DNA of 64,000 nt from CAVYGM01 sp963768025 (GCA_963768025.1 CAVYGM010000012.1:62001-126000), one strand, 5' to 3'. Counted from the first letter of the stretch, positions 44,664 to 54,663 are shown. The notes: generated from the sequence alone by a model not told the origin. Program-made: numbers and translations.

Positions 44664-46103
44664 CTACTGCTTCACCCACGAATCCCCGCCCACTACGGGC
44701 ATGGGATAATCTTCTCCCAGCCTGACCCCATACTGCTCTTGTTGCTCCGGCGAGAGCTGCCATACTTTATGTACTAGCTCACCAGGTACCTGCGCCAACT
44801 CGGGGAGCCAATACTTTGCGTAGGCTCCATCGGCGTCGTATTTCTGCGATTGCGTGTAGGGATTGAAGTAGCGGTTTTCGCGGGGATCGTTGCCTACACC
44901 CGCTACATAGTTCCAGTTGCCCCAGTTGCTGCATACGTCATAGTCCACCAGTTGGCTTTCAAACCAGGCCGCACCCCAGGTCCAGTCAATACCCAGGTCT
45001 TTGGCCAGGAAACTCGCTACATTCTGTCGGCCCCGGTTTGACATAAAACCCGTGGCGGCCAGTTCGCGCATGTTGGCGTCGATGAGTGGCACGCCAGTAT
45101 GGCCCGTTTTCCAGACTTCAAACAATTCATGATCGTGCCGCCAGCGTTTGTCTTTATCAAGCCGCAGGCCGGAGGCTTTGAAGAGTCGGGTACCCCAGCG
45201 CAGCATCACAAAGTGGAAATAGTCGCGCCAGATCAGCTCAAAAATGAGCCAGTAGGTAGAGGCGTTGGCGGTTCGCTCCGTTTCGTAGCGTTTTACTTCC
45301 TCATAAATGCGCCGGGGCGATAGGCACCCCAGCGCCAGCCAGGCCGAAAACTTGGAGGAATAATCGGCGCCCAGCATCTGATTGCGGGTTTCTTTATAGG
45401 TAGCCAGGTGGTTGCCCTCCCAGATAAAGTCATGCAAGCGGGCCAGCCCGGCTTGCTCCCCACCTTCGAAATGCAGGACTCCCCGCGGATCAGGCTGCTG
45501 GGTTAGGTCTTCTGCAAAGCCAAAATCGGCGAGGGTCGGTAGTTCGCCGGGTTCATATTCGTCAGGCAGTACGAAGGTGCCGGATTCGGGTACGGTGGGC
45601 CGTACGCTGGTATTTTTTTCTAGCAGTTTTCGAAAATCCGTAAATAGGTCGGGCAATTTGTTGAACCCAAAGGGCAGATCACGCACGTGGTAGAGTGTGG
45701 CCATCCAGGTAAACACCATGTCCACATTGAGCGGTTTCAGTCGCTTGCTCAGCGACGATTCTATGTCGGTTTCTTCCTGAGCAACTTCCTTGCTCAGATG
45801 AAGTTCGGTAATGTCATACCCCTGGGCCAGTTCGGCCAGCACCCGCTCGGGCTCCCCGATTCGGATGAGCAGATCACCCCCCTGTGCGCGCAACGACCGG
45901 CGAAGGTCAGCTACGGACTCAAGAATAAAACGAGCCCGCACAGAACCAGTTTTACGAAACCCGAGGGGCATTTTTTCAAAAAAACGGGGATCAAAAATAT
46001 ACACCGGAAGGAGTTCGCCTGCCTTTTGGGTAGCTTTCAGGAAGCCTTCGTTATCGTGTAGCCGCAGGTCGTTGCGAAACCAGTAGAGAATGCGTTGGGG
46101 CAT
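44664..46103 (-). CDS. Cryptochrome/photolyase, DASH type
   Basis: 479 aa from the ATG at 46103 (MPQRILYWFRNDLRLHDNEG); the frame up to 46208 runs into the M23 peptidase gene and is not used. Photolyase alpha/beta domain (1-135), then the FAD domain with YSSKFSAWLALGCLSPR, ELIWRDYFHF, ANMRELAATGFMSNRGRQNV and WFESQLVDYDVCSNWGNW. The length and NRGRQNVAS context fit CRY-DASH, which repairs cyclobutane dimers in single-stranded DNA using blue light. It begins 86 bp downstream of the M23 gene stop. Confidence 0.92.
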   Translation of the reverse strand: MPQRILYWFRNDLRLHDNEGFLKATQKAGELLPVYIFDPRFFEKMPLGFRKTGSVRARFILESVADLRRSLRAQGGDLLIRIGEPERVLAELAQGYDITELHLSKEVAQEETDIESSLSKRLKPLNVDMVFTWMATLYHVRDLPFGFNKLPDLFTDFRKLLEKNTSVRPTVPESGTFVLPDEYEPGELPTLADFGFAEDLTQQPDPRGVLHFEGGEQAGLARLHDFIWEGNHLATYKETRNQMLGADYSSKFSAWLALGCLSPRRIYEEVKRYETERTANASTYWLIFELIWRDYFHFVMLRWGTRLFKASGLRLDKDKRWRHDHELFEVWKTGHTGVPLIDANMRELAATGFMSNRGRQNVASFLAKDLGIDWTWGAAWFESQLVDYDVCSNWGNWNYVAGVGNDPRENRYFNPYTQSQKYDADGAYAKYWLPELAQVPGELVHKVWQLSPEQQEQYGVRLGEDYPMPVVGGDSWVKQ

Positions 46104-46189
46104 GAAGAACGGAACTTTGTTGATTTTGTCCTGCAAACATACGGCAAATGCGAAAGGTTTGGTTGAGTAAAAAACAAAAGGTGTCCAAG

Positions 46190-47521
46190 CTACTTGCGTA
46201 GTACCCATCCTTTGATGCCGTCCGTAGGCAGTTCAACAAGGTCAAAATCGCGGTGTGAACCCAGAACCTGCACCGTAGCGGGCTGCTCTATAAAGGTATA
46301 AACGGCGGCCTTATCCACAGCCGCGTCGTACACGGGGGTGTTGGCTGCCAGCTGGATGCGCCGTATGGGCGAGTCGAGTTCACGCAGAACGGACCGTGGC
46401 AAATACCCCTCCGTAGCGGTGGGGGTACGTACTCGCGTCCAGGCCCCCGAGCCTCCGGTTACGCTCACAACCTGGTTCTTGTCCAAAGACTCAATGCTAT
46501 TGGCAGTTGTACCAGGGGCCACCCGTAAATTGGACGCTGAGTTGAGGCGCAGAGTGTCGCCTAGCAGCCCAGCTGGCACTAATGCCTGAGTAGGGGCACC
46601 CAGACCTACCCGGATAAACGGTAGGGGATTGATAGCGCCCCGACCAGACTCATAGATACCAAAGTGCAGGTGCGGGCCGGTGGTGCGGGCATTGCCGGTA
46701 TTGCCGATAAAGCCCAGGGTATCGCCCGGTTGCACCCGTTGGCCCTGGGCTACCTTCCAGGAGTCGAGGTGTGCGTAGTACAGGTTGAGGCCATGTTCCT
46801 GATCCGAGAGAAAAACGGTGTTGCCGCCCAGGTTGTTGGTACCTACCCTGGCGAAACCCGCCACGGGGGCCAAAGCGGGCGTGCCCCTGGGCGCGAAGAT
46901 ATCCACACCCTCGTGACTCCGCGCTCCGCCGTCGCGGTTGGCCCCCCAAAAACTGCTGATTTGGCTACTGTTCCGGCCCTGTACGGGAAAAGAAAGCAGA
47001 GGCTCACGGGTAACGGAAAGGGTGTACCTACCGCTACGAAGCAGCTCGGGCTGAATACGGATCAGGTGGGTTTTGCTGCGGCGTACTTCCCACCGGAGCC
47101 GGTTTGTATCAGCCAGGGCCGACAGTACCCGATCAGGCTGTTGTCCTTTTTCCCATTCAAACACGTCCACAAACACCTCCGCGGTGTCGGTCCCCTGCAC
47201 GGCTACCTCAATGAGGAGCACATCGCCGCGCTCAGCTTGAATGCGATAGCCAACCGCAAACGGCGACTGAGCCGGGAAGTAGCCACTTTCGCGGTAGGGG
47301 AGTGAAATGAGGAGCGAGTCGCGCAACGACCGGTCGGCCGCGGCTAGCCACAATTTGCCCAGCGCGGTCCGGTCCAGGTTGGCGGCTTTTAAGGATCGCG
47401 CGTACTGCTCATGGGGCGATGGGGAAGAAAAGATCCCTTTGCCGGGTCCGAATAGCTCGCAGGAGGTAAGACCCGCAGCCAAGAGCAACAGAAAAAGATA
47501 GGAAAGTAGTGGGCGGGTCAT
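46190..47521 (-). CDS. M23 family metallopeptidase lipoprotein with SH3 domains
   Basis: 443 aa from the ATG at 47521. Lipoprotein signal (LLLLAAGLTSC). Middle: LytM/M23 domain with zinc motif HEGVDIFAPRGTPALAPV, then NNLGGNTVFL and GPHLHFGIYE. C-terminal: one or two bacterial SH3-like segments (LRVAPGTTANSIESLDKNQV; VYTFIEQPATVQVLG). The enzyme should cut peptidoglycan cross-links or regulate amidases from the outer membrane. Earlier in-frame ATGs would bury the signal peptide. Confidence 0.92.
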   Translation of the reverse strand: MTRPLLSYLFLLLLAAGLTSCELFGPGKGIFSSPSPHEQYARSLKAANLDRTALGKLWLAAADRSLRDSLLISLPYRESGYFPAQSPFAVGYRIQAERGDVLLIEVAVQGTDTAEVFVDVFEWEKGQQPDRVLSALADTNRLRWEVRRSKTHLIRIQPELLRSGRYTLSVTREPLLSFPVQGRNSSQISSFWGANRDGGARSHEGVDIFAPRGTPALAPVAGFARVGTNNLGGNTVFLSDQEHGLNLYYAHLDSWKVAQGQRVQPGDTLGFIGNTGNARTTGPHLHFGIYESGRGAINPLPFIRVGLGAPTQALVPAGLLGDTLRLNSASNLRVAPGTTANSIESLDKNQVVSVTGGSGAWTRVRTPTATEGYLPRSVLRELDSPIRRIQLAANTPVYDAAVDKAAVYTFIEQPATVQVLGSHRDFDLVELPTDGIKGWVLRK

Positions 47522-47630
47522 GTTTTGGGTATTTTTAAAAAGACAGTTTGAAACGAATGTCCAACGACGGATTCTTGGGTGCATCATATTTTTTCTCTGT
47601 GGTAGGGTAAAAAAATCTATGCCCGAACCC

Positions 47631-47662
47631 AAAAAAAGTCCTTACCCGGTGGGAGTAAGGAC
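47631..47662 (-). terminator. Terminator of the PorE-like gene
   Basis: 8-bp stem GTCCTTAC / GTAAGGAC (47638-47645, 47655-47662), followed on the minus strand by seven Ts. Confidence 0.82.
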
Positions 47663-47699
47663 ACGTATTCTCATAGAGAACATGAATAACGTAAAACCT

Positions 47700-47727
47700 G
47701 GCAATCAACTGCCTACGCCGATTGGCC
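47700..47727. repeat. Heptad-periodic repeat, copy 4, at the PorE-like gene end
   Basis: Four 7-mers with GCC/CCG in fixed phase (GGCAATC, AACTGCC, TACGCCG, ATTGGCC) ending on the first base of the stop codon triplet of the gene at 47727. Confidence 0.4.
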
Positions 47728-49748
47728 TAGTAGCTGAGTACGGTGAACTCCGTACGACGGTTGCGCTGATGTTCTTCTTCCGTTTTGGCGTTTTGTACAA
47801 TCAGCTGCCGCTCTCCGTATCCTTTGGCCGTAAGGCGACTGGTATCAATACCCCGCGAGATCAAATAATTTACGGCCGATTGGGCGCGCTGCTGGGACAG
47901 GTTGTTGTTATAAGCATCGGTAGCGCGGGCGTCGGTATGGGAGGCTAGCTCGATGTTCAGCGTCGGGTTATCTTTCAGGATCTGCACCAGTTTGTCCAGT
48001 TCCACGGCGGCGTCGGATCGGATGTTGTACTTGTCCAGATCGTAGTAGATGTTTTCCAGAACGAAGGTCTTGTTAAGTTCCAGATTGTCCAGCTTCACCG
48101 TTACCCGGTAGGTAGTATCGGTAAGTACCTTGTTCAGGAATATCGGCGGAATGCTTTTGCCATCCATGGTGAAAGGCTCCCGTTTGCTGATGTACCCTCT
48201 TCTTTCTACCAGCAGGACATAGTCCTTGCCTTCCTCCAACTTGTACTTGCCAAACTCTCCCTCATTGCCAGTCACCAGGGTAGAAAGCTCCACATCGGCG
48301 CTATCGGCAAGGATATGTACCTTGGCTGAATCAATCGGCTGGGGCGTGGCGGCGTTGGTCAGCACGGTACCCTCCAAAAAATACCGCACTACTTTCAGTT
48401 GCCCCTTGATGTAGTTCGGGTTACTGGGGTTCATGGGGTTGGTTGGGTCATTCTGAACGAGTAGGGTAGAATCAGGTTCTTCCACCGGATTGGAGAAGAA
48501 ATAGATATCATCGTCGCCCTTGCCGCCTTCGCGGTTAGAGGCAAAGAAACCGTTGTCCGTATCTTCATAAAACACAAACCCAAAGTCATCCTGTGGGGTG
48601 TTGAAAGGAATCCCCAGGTTCTCGATGGCGATGATGCCCTGCGAGCGGGTCGCTGCAAAAATATCGAGTTTTCCGAGGCCGGGATGTCCATCTGAAGCAA
48701 AGTATAATTTATTCTCGGGCGATACATACGGGAACATCTCATCCCCGGCAGTGTTGATATCTTTGCCCATATTCACGGGCTTGCTAAACCGTCCCGAGGC
48801 ATCCATATTGGTTCGGTAGAGGTCAATACCTCCGGATCCACCGGCCCGGTTGGAAGCAAAATACAGCGTTTTGCCGTCACGCGAGAAAGCTGGCGAACCA
48901 TCCCAGGCCAACGAATCGTTGACGGGTAAGTACTTCGGCTCCGTCCACTGCCCGTTTACCAGGCGGCTCATGTACAGGTCCACGTCGACGGTACCCTTGC
49001 GCTTGCCGGTATTTCCGCGCGCAAACACCAGGGTTTTGCCGTCGGGCGTAAAGGCGGGTGAGCCTTCGTTGGCTTCCTCGGTAAAAATGGACGCGCTAAA
49101 CAGCGTCGGACTGGCATTGGCTTCGCTGGGTTGCTCCCCGATTTTTATCTTGTAAAGGCCCAGCATGGCCTGGCCGTTGTTTTTGTACACCTTCTCCTTT
49201 TTGGAAGCAGAAAGTACCAATTCATCGCCGAGCACGGCGGGCGAAAACTCCGCTCCCGGGGTGTTAAAAGGTAAATCCAGCACGGTAACCTCCTGCTTCT
49301 TCTGGGCGATTCGATCGGTAATTTTCAGCGTTTCTACCTCCCGGAAAGCACGCTCCTGTAAAAGTTTGCTGGCATTGGGATTATCCGCAAATTTGGCAAA
49401 TTGCTCTTTGGCCTGGTCGTACTTACCAGCAGCTTTGAGGGCGTAGGCGTACTGAAAGCGGGCGTTGGGATCGGCTGCCTCGGCTTCGAGTGCTTTCTCA
49501 TAAAAGGGGATAGCTTCACGGTAACGGTTGGAAAGCCTGTACGACTCGGCTATCATGTAGTTGGCCTGTGCAGCCTGGTAGTTGCCTTCGACGGCTCTCT
49601 GCAAATCTTTCAGTGCCAGGTCATATTCCCCGTTCTCAAATTTTTTGACTCCTTGTTTGTAGGCTTGCATGGAGGGGTTGCAGGCCTGCATCAAAAGGCA
49701 CAGGCCCATCAGAAGTAACCCGTATGCATGACGGCTTGGTATGTTCAT
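47727..49748 (-). CDS. OmpA-family lipoprotein with TPR and PD40 repeats (PorE-like)
   Basis: 673 aa. Lipoprotein signal (LLLMGLCLLMQAC), TPRs (about 30-130), beta-propeller PD40 repeats (about 200-430: GSPAFTPDGKTLVFARG, GSPAFSRDGKTLYFASN), a carboxypeptidase-regulatory-like domain (about 455-545) and a C-terminal OmpA peptidoglycan-binding domain (NIELASHTDARATDAYNNNL). The order TPR-PD40-CRD-OmpA is that of PorE, a periplasmic lipoprotein tied to the type IX secretion core, and of related paralogues. Whether this is PorE or a paralogue cannot be settled here. Monocistronic with a strong terminator. Confidence 0.9.
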   Translation of the reverse strand: MNIPSRHAYGLLLMGLCLLMQACNPSMQAYKQGVKKFENGEYDLALKDLQRAVEGNYQAAQANYMIAESYRLSNRYREAIPFYEKALEAEAADPNARFQYAYALKAAGKYDQAKEQFAKFADNPNASKLLQERAFREVETLKITDRIAQKKQEVTVLDLPFNTPGAEFSPAVLGDELVLSASKKEKVYKNNGQAMLGLYKIKIGEQPSEANASPTLFSASIFTEEANEGSPAFTPDGKTLVFARGNTGKRKGTVDVDLYMSRLVNGQWTEPKYLPVNDSLAWDGSPAFSRDGKTLYFASNRAGGSGGIDLYRTNMDASGRFSKPVNMGKDINTAGDEMFPYVSPENKLYFASDGHPGLGKLDIFAATRSQGIIAIENLGIPFNTPQDDFGFVFYEDTDNGFFASNREGGKGDDDIYFFSNPVEEPDSTLLVQNDPTNPMNPSNPNYIKGQLKVVRYFLEGTVLTNAATPQPIDSAKVHILADSADVELSTLVTGNEGEFGKYKLEEGKDYVLLVERRGYISKREPFTMDGKSIPPIFLNKVLTDTTYRVTVKLDNLELNKTFVLENIYYDLDKYNIRSDAAVELDKLVQILKDNPTLNIELASHTDARATDAYNNNLSQQRAQSAVNYLISRGIDTSRLTAKGYGERQLIVQNAKTEEEHQRNRRTEFTVLSY

Positions 49749-49942
49749 AATCGTAACTAATATACAATCTCGTGGCTGGTAAGGTAGTATAGGAAATCAT
49801 CTTGAAAGACAATACTACTAAAACAACGTTGGTAAATAAAATTCTACGATGGACTAACGATTTTTTTTACAAAAAATTGAATAAAATGCCCGGCAGACTC
49901 TTCAGAATCCGCCGGGTTTGGAAAATCCAGTCACCTGGGCCT

Positions 49943-51391
49943 TTATTCTCCCTGCCCGAGGGAGTAGCCCGGGGCATCATCGAAGGTATAGAGGTTTTCG
50001 GTTTTGATGGTATCGTAGCCGTTTTCGTTGAGCAAAGCCAGCTGTTGCCAGATCAATTTTTTGTCAATCGGGGTCCCTTCCTGGCCCAGGTACCGGCAGC
50101 GCCAGTGATCGGTGCAGAAGGTTTCGGGCACACCGTCCGGGTACACCATTACTCCCCGGTTGGAAATCATTTTCAGACGCAAAGGCGAGTTCGGTAGCGA
50201 CGCTAACGTTTCTCCCAGGTGCTGAGCGGTGCCGGCTGTCCAGTCCAGAAAAATATCCACTCCCACCAGCGTTTTCTGTTGCCTGTCCTCGGCGGCCGTG
50301 CTGATATGGATGGGTTTGGGGGCAGCCGCGTAGCTGATGGGCTTAAAATGCACGGGCATTTGCCCCAGTCGTTCGATCACCGCATCGCCAAACTCTTTGG
50401 TACCTACCTTTTTCTGGCTGACGCCCTCTTGAAAGATATCGCCCGTATGGATGCCGTCTTCAATGGTTTTGAGCCAGGCGTTGTGAATGGCGGCGGCCAC
50501 ATCGCCCTGTCCGATATGCACCAGCATCATAATGGCCCCATTGATAAGTCCGGATGGATTGGCTATTCCCTTGCCGGCAATCGTAGGAGCAGACCCATGA
50601 ATGGCCTCAAACATAGCGCACTGGTCACCCACGTTAGCCGACCCGCCCATCCCCACCGACCCGGCGATTTGAGCGGCAATGTCCGAAATGATGTCCCCAT
50701 ACAGATTCAGGGTCACAATGACGCCGAAACGCTCGGGTTCATCAGCCAGGAGCGCCGACCCGATGTCGATGATCCAGTGGTCGCTCTGGATATCAGGGTA
50801 CTCCGCCGCTACCTCGTCGAATACCTTCCGGAACAGGCCATCGGTCATCTTCATGATATTATCCTTGGTAAAGCAGGTTACTTTTCGGCGGTTATACGCG
50901 CGGGCATATTCGAAAGCATAGCGGATGATCTTCTCACAGCCCGGTCGGCTGATTAGCTTCAGGCATTGGTACACCTGGTTGGTCTGACGATGCTCAATGC
51001 CGGTGTATAGGTCTTCCTCGTTTTCACGAATAATGACCAGGTCCAGCAGCGGGTGCTTGGTTTCCACGAAGGGATGGTAGGCCTGGCAAGGCCGCACGTT
51101 GGCAAAGAGCCCCAGCGTGGTGCGGGCCGTTACGTTCAGGCTCTTGAAGCCGCCTCCCTGCGGGGTAGTAATGGGGGCTTTGAGGAATATTTTGGTGCGC
51201 CGCAGCGACTCCCAGTCGTCCGGCTGAATCCCTGCCTTACTCCCACTTTGGTATACCTTTTCGCCGATCTCAATAATTTCAGGTTCGAGTTGAGCCCCGG
51301 CCGCGGTCAGGATACGCAGCGTAGCTTCCATGATTTCGGGGCCTATACCATCGCCATAGGCTACGGTAATGGGTATTTTTGTTACTGACAT
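49943..51391 (-). CDS. icd: NADP-dependent isocitrate dehydrogenase (long form)
   Basis: 482 aa. PITVAYGDGIGPEIMEATLR start; substrate-loop region PITTPQGGGFKSLNVTART; NVRPCQAYHPFV; IRENEEDLYTGIEHRQT; DAQ-type metal site GSALLADEPERFGVIVTLNLYGD; GSVGMGGSANVGD. The extra C-terminal domain (about 340-482, TLVGVDIFLDWTAGTAQHLG) matches the longer bacterial ICDH group. It decarboxylates isocitrate to 2-oxoglutarate in the TCA cycle. A GC-rich hairpin (49889-49916) just after the stop may terminate it. Confidence 0.94.
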   Translation of the reverse strand: MSVTKIPITVAYGDGIGPEIMEATLRILTAAGAQLEPEIIEIGEKVYQSGSKAGIQPDDWESLRRTKIFLKAPITTPQGGGFKSLNVTARTTLGLFANVRPCQAYHPFVETKHPLLDLVIIRENEEDLYTGIEHRQTNQVYQCLKLISRPGCEKIIRYAFEYARAYNRRKVTCFTKDNIMKMTDGLFRKVFDEVAAEYPDIQSDHWIIDIGSALLADEPERFGVIVTLNLYGDIISDIAAQIAGSVGMGGSANVGDQCAMFEAIHGSAPTIAGKGIANPSGLINGAIMMLVHIGQGDVAAAIHNAWLKTIEDGIHTGDIFQEGVSQKKVGTKEFGDAVIERLGQMPVHFKPISYAAAPKPIHISTAAEDRQQKTLVGVDIFLDWTAGTAQHLGETLASLPNSPLRLKMISNRGVMVYPDGVPETFCTDHWRCRYLGQEGTPIDKKLIWQQLALLNENGYDTIKTENLYTFDDAPGYSLGQGE

Positions 51392-51733
51392 GATGTAAGG
51401 GTTTTGGGATATGAATTATTAAAAGTGCAATTGGGTTCGGAAGCAGGTAATGATCTTTCGTCGCGTAGGCCATCCGATTGACTTCGAGCGGGTGTAAGCT
51501 ATATGCTGCTCCTTTGTAAGCCCCCATTCGTTTACGGCATGGTAAGAGCGATTGGATCGGTTTTTTTTGGTGCCAATAGTTCAGTATTCTTTGCCTTGCA
51601 AGTGTTATAGCAAATCTCGTACCTACCCAATTACGACAAAATAATATTGACTTCCGAGAGTATTGGTATCATTTTCTTATCCTTTATTTGGATTTCCCTC
51701 TCTACATTACGCTCAAGTCTAGGCCACAGATTT
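51392..51733. other. Intergenic region, icd to DUF4153
   Basis: Divergent promoter space of 342 bp. No conserved gene or strong dyad seen. TATTCTTTG at about 51585-51595 resembles a -7 box with one extra base; no reliable promoter is assigned. Confidence 0.4.
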
Positions 51734-53500
51734 ATGAATTTTAGCCACAGTATGTTCAAATTTCCTTCTTTACAAACTCTTTTTACCGGTATTAGTGTAG
51801 TGATCAGACGCTTTCCGGTCGTTGTCCTAATGGCGGCTCTGAACACCGCTACGCTGATGCTGTTAACCAAATTCCCTAGCCAAGACCACCCCTGGCTGGT
51901 ACCCATTACCCTTACCTGCTTTCTGGCGATTCCTCTATTTATCAGTGGCTATTTGATCGCCGAACGTCGGCAATGGAGCCTCCAGTTCAGGATCATGCTC
52001 CTGGCGGGCATAGCCGCCCTGTTGGTTATGTACTACTTTTCGCTTGGTTCGGAACTTACACAGCGTGACTATTACCGCTTCGGGATGTTTCTGGCAGGGG
52101 CACATTTGTGGCTATCGTTTGCCCCTTTCCTGGGCTACGATGAACCCAACGGCTTTTGGCATTTTAACAAAACACTATTGGTACAGCTGTTTGGCGCTAC
52201 CCTGTACACAGGTACCTTATTCGTAGGAGTCATCATCGCTATCGAAACCATCCGCTTTCTCTTTGGAACCTTTTCGTTTGCCAAGATTACCCTGGAAACG
52301 AATATTTTTATATTAACCTTCTTTTTTCTACACCCTCTTTTTTTTCTGACCGGCCTACCCCAACGCCTGGAAACTCTCGAAACTCAAACCTCCTATTCAA
52401 ATGGTGTTAAGATGTTTACGCAGTACGTCCTACTTCCTTTGGTGGTGGTATACCTGTTTATCCTGTATGTGTACAGCGGGAAAATTCTCGTTCAGTGGCA
52501 ATTGCCCCAGGGCGGGGTGGCTTATTTGGTGATGGCTTTTTCGGTGGCGGGTATATTCGCTTTGTTGCTGGTGTATCCCCTGCGCGAAGCCACCGGCGAG
52601 CGCTGGATCCGGCTCTTCACCAATCGCTTTTACCTGGCTCTATTTCCCCTGATTATCCTGCTCTTTGCAGGTATATTCCGACGCATCCACGACTACGGCA
52701 TCACCGAAAACCGCTATCTTGTAGCAGCATTGGCCGTATGGCTGGCGGGTATCGCTTTGTATTTTCTGATTAGCAAGAAAGAGGACATCCGCTGGATTCC
52801 GATCTCCCTCTTCGCGTGTAGTGTACTGCTGGCGGTAGGGCCCTGGAGTATATTCAGCGTCTCGCGACGCAATCAAACCCAGCGGTTCGAAGCCCTTTTG
52901 GCGCGCTATCATCTGCTGGATGCCAAAGGTACCCTTTCGGGAAAAGCTACCTTGCCCCCGGATGACTACGATCAGCTCCTTTCCGTGATCAGGTACTTTC
53001 GGGATCGGCGCGAGAGCAAGGTACTCCGCCCGTATTTCAACGCTTTGCCCGCCACCAATGCGTCCATGCCCCTGGCTGCTATGATGGAAAAGAAGCTTCA
53101 GAGCGCGGTGAATGAGGGAGCAGCTACCCCAACGGAGAACACTGCCCTGGATTTTTCTTTAAAAGGGGTTGACGACGGTCTTGACGTGACAATAAAGGGC
53201 TTTGACCGTTTGCTGGTACTAACTATGTACGGCAACAAGCGCATTGAACGGGGTACCTGGGAAATACAATCCTCGGAGAATGGGGCTTTTTTGACTGTTT
53301 TTAGATCTTCCCAAAAAATGGTATCCTGGAATATAGCCGATCGGATCAACAAACTGGAAGCAGTACACGGGGCGTCTTCATTTGACCTGGATGCCGCTTC
53401 CCTCACATTCGAGTATGCGGGCATGCGATTGGTTCTGGAAACGGCATCCAGAAATGGTATGACCTATTCCTATCAGGGGGTTTTTATGTGGAAGGAGTAA
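51734..53500 (+). CDS. DUF4153 membrane protein
   Basis: 588 aa from the ATG at 51734; an ATG at 51752 (MFKFPSLQTLF) is an equal candidate, and the frame from 51647 lacks coding character. About 12 transmembrane helices (to about residue 385) with the DUF4153 run YVLLPLVVVYLFILYVYSGK, then a roughly 200-residue soluble part (DAKGTLSGKATLPPDDYDQL). The soluble part is likely extracytoplasmic, as in similar proteins. Function unknown. Alone between icd and the deacetylase. Confidence 0.82.
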   Translation: MNFSHSMFKFPSLQTLFTGISVVIRRFPVVVLMAALNTATLMLLTKFPSQDHPWLVPITLTCFLAIPLFISGYLIAERRQWSLQFRIMLLAGIAALLVMYYFSLGSELTQRDYYRFGMFLAGAHLWLSFAPFLGYDEPNGFWHFNKTLLVQLFGATLYTGTLFVGVIIAIETIRFLFGTFSFAKITLETNIFILTFFFLHPLFFLTGLPQRLETLETQTSYSNGVKMFTQYVLLPLVVVYLFILYVYSGKILVQWQLPQGGVAYLVMAFSVAGIFALLLVYPLREATGERWIRLFTNRFYLALFPLIILLFAGIFRRIHDYGITENRYLVAALAVWLAGIALYFLISKKEDIRWIPISLFACSVLLAVGPWSIFSVSRRNQTQRFEALLARYHLLDAKGTLSGKATLPPDDYDQLLSVIRYFRDRRESKVLRPYFNALPATNASMPLAAMMEKKLQSAVNEGAATPTENTALDFSLKGVDDGLDVTIKGFDRLLVLTMYGNKRIERGTWEIQSSENGAFLTVFRSSQKMVSWNIADRINKLEAVHGASSFDLDAASLTFEYAGMRLVLETASRNGMTYSYQGVFMWKE

Positions 53501-53603
53501 ACCCCACCAGTAGCCCGATTGAAGAAGAGGAAAGTATTGAAAGTAAGATTCTCTAACCGGTACCTTTTCTTTAATCCATGAACCTTTTCCCTACCTACTC
53601 CTT

Positions 53604-54593
53604 ATGAAACATATTTTTTTATTGCTATTATCCCTGGCCATGATCCCCAATGCTATTGCCCAAACCTTCGCCGAACAACTAGGATTTCCGGTAGGAAAAA
53701 AAGTAATCATCATGCACGTGGATGATGTAGGAATGTCCTACGATTCCAACGAAGGTGCGATTAAGTCTATTCGTGATGGCGTTGCTACCTCACTCAGTGT
53801 GATGATGCCCTGCGCCTGGGTGCCGGGTTTTGTGCATTATCTCAAACAAAACCCCAGCCTCGACGCCGGACTTCACCTGACGCTCACCTCCGAATGGAAA
53901 GAGTACCGCTGGGGACCACTCGCCGGTAAGCCCGCGGTGAAAGGACTGGTGGACGCCGAAGGAGCGATGTGGCCAAGTGTAGCCCAGGTAATCAAAAACG
54001 CAACTCCCGATGAGGTAGAAACGGAAATACGGGCGCAATTGGAGCGTGCCCGTACCATGGGTTTTGAACCTACCCACATGGACTCCCACATGGGTACTCT
54101 CTTTGCCTCACCGGCGTTTTTGGAGCGCTACGTAAAAGTGGGGATGCAAGAGAAGATTCCGGTGATGTTTCCGGGTGGGCACAATACGGCCATCCGGGTA
54201 GATGAGAACATGTCGAGCGAGATGTACGCCATGACGCAGGCTATCGGCAAGCAGCTTTGGGCGAGTGGATTGCCCGTACTCGACGACCTGCACAATGTGA
54301 GCTATGGTTGGTTATTGCCTCAGGGTACCGAGGCTACGGATGATAATCTGCAGGCGTTCAAAACCAAAAAATACATAGAAGGCCTGCAAAGCCTGAAGCC
54401 CGGCCTCACGATGGTGATTATGCATTGCACCGACCCAACCGAAGTGTTTCCAATCATATCGGGCTCTACCCAAACCCGCAAAGGCGACATGCTCGCCATG
54501 ATGGACCCCAAATTGAAAGCCTATATCGAAAAGGAAGGGATTATCCTGACCACCTGGCGCGAAGTAATGCAGCGGCGACAGCGGGCAAAGTAA
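53604..54593 (+). CDS. Secreted YdjC/ChbG-like carbohydrate deacetylase
   Basis: 329 aa. Signal peptide (MKHIFLLLLSLAMIPNAIAQ). YdjC fold with metal-site HVDDVGMSYDSNEG (Asp-Asp pair), GLHLTLTSEW, THMDSHMGT and late VIMHCTDP. ChbG removes an acetyl group from chitobiose or related oligosaccharides; the exported Bacteroidota forms may act on periplasmic amino-sugar oligosaccharides (inference). Monocistronic, ending in the long hairpin terminator shared with ilvE. Confidence 0.9.
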   Translation: MKHIFLLLLSLAMIPNAIAQTFAEQLGFPVGKKVIIMHVDDVGMSYDSNEGAIKSIRDGVATSLSVMMPCAWVPGFVHYLKQNPSLDAGLHLTLTSEWKEYRWGPLAGKPAVKGLVDAEGAMWPSVAQVIKNATPDEVETEIRAQLERARTMGFEPTHMDSHMGTLFASPAFLERYVKVGMQEKIPVMFPGGHNTAIRVDENMSSEMYAMTQAIGKQLWASGLPVLDDLHNVSYGWLLPQGTEATDDNLQAFKTKKYIEGLQSLKPGLTMVIMHCTDPTEVFPIISGSTQTRKGDMLAMMDPKLKAYIEKEGIILTTWREVMQRRQRAK

Positions 54594-54607
54594 GGGGGTG
54601 CCGTGAC

Positions 54608-54663
54608 AAGAACACAAAAAAGCCGGGACTTTCAGTTGAAAGTCCCGGCTTTTTTGTGTTCTT
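54608..54663. terminator. Exceptionally long bidirectional terminator
   Basis: 26-bp perfect inverted repeat (54608-54633 with 54638-54663; core AAAGCCGGGACTTTC), 4-base loop, A- and T-rich flanks built into the arms. It serves the deacetylase gene and the convergent ilvE. Confidence 0.92.
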
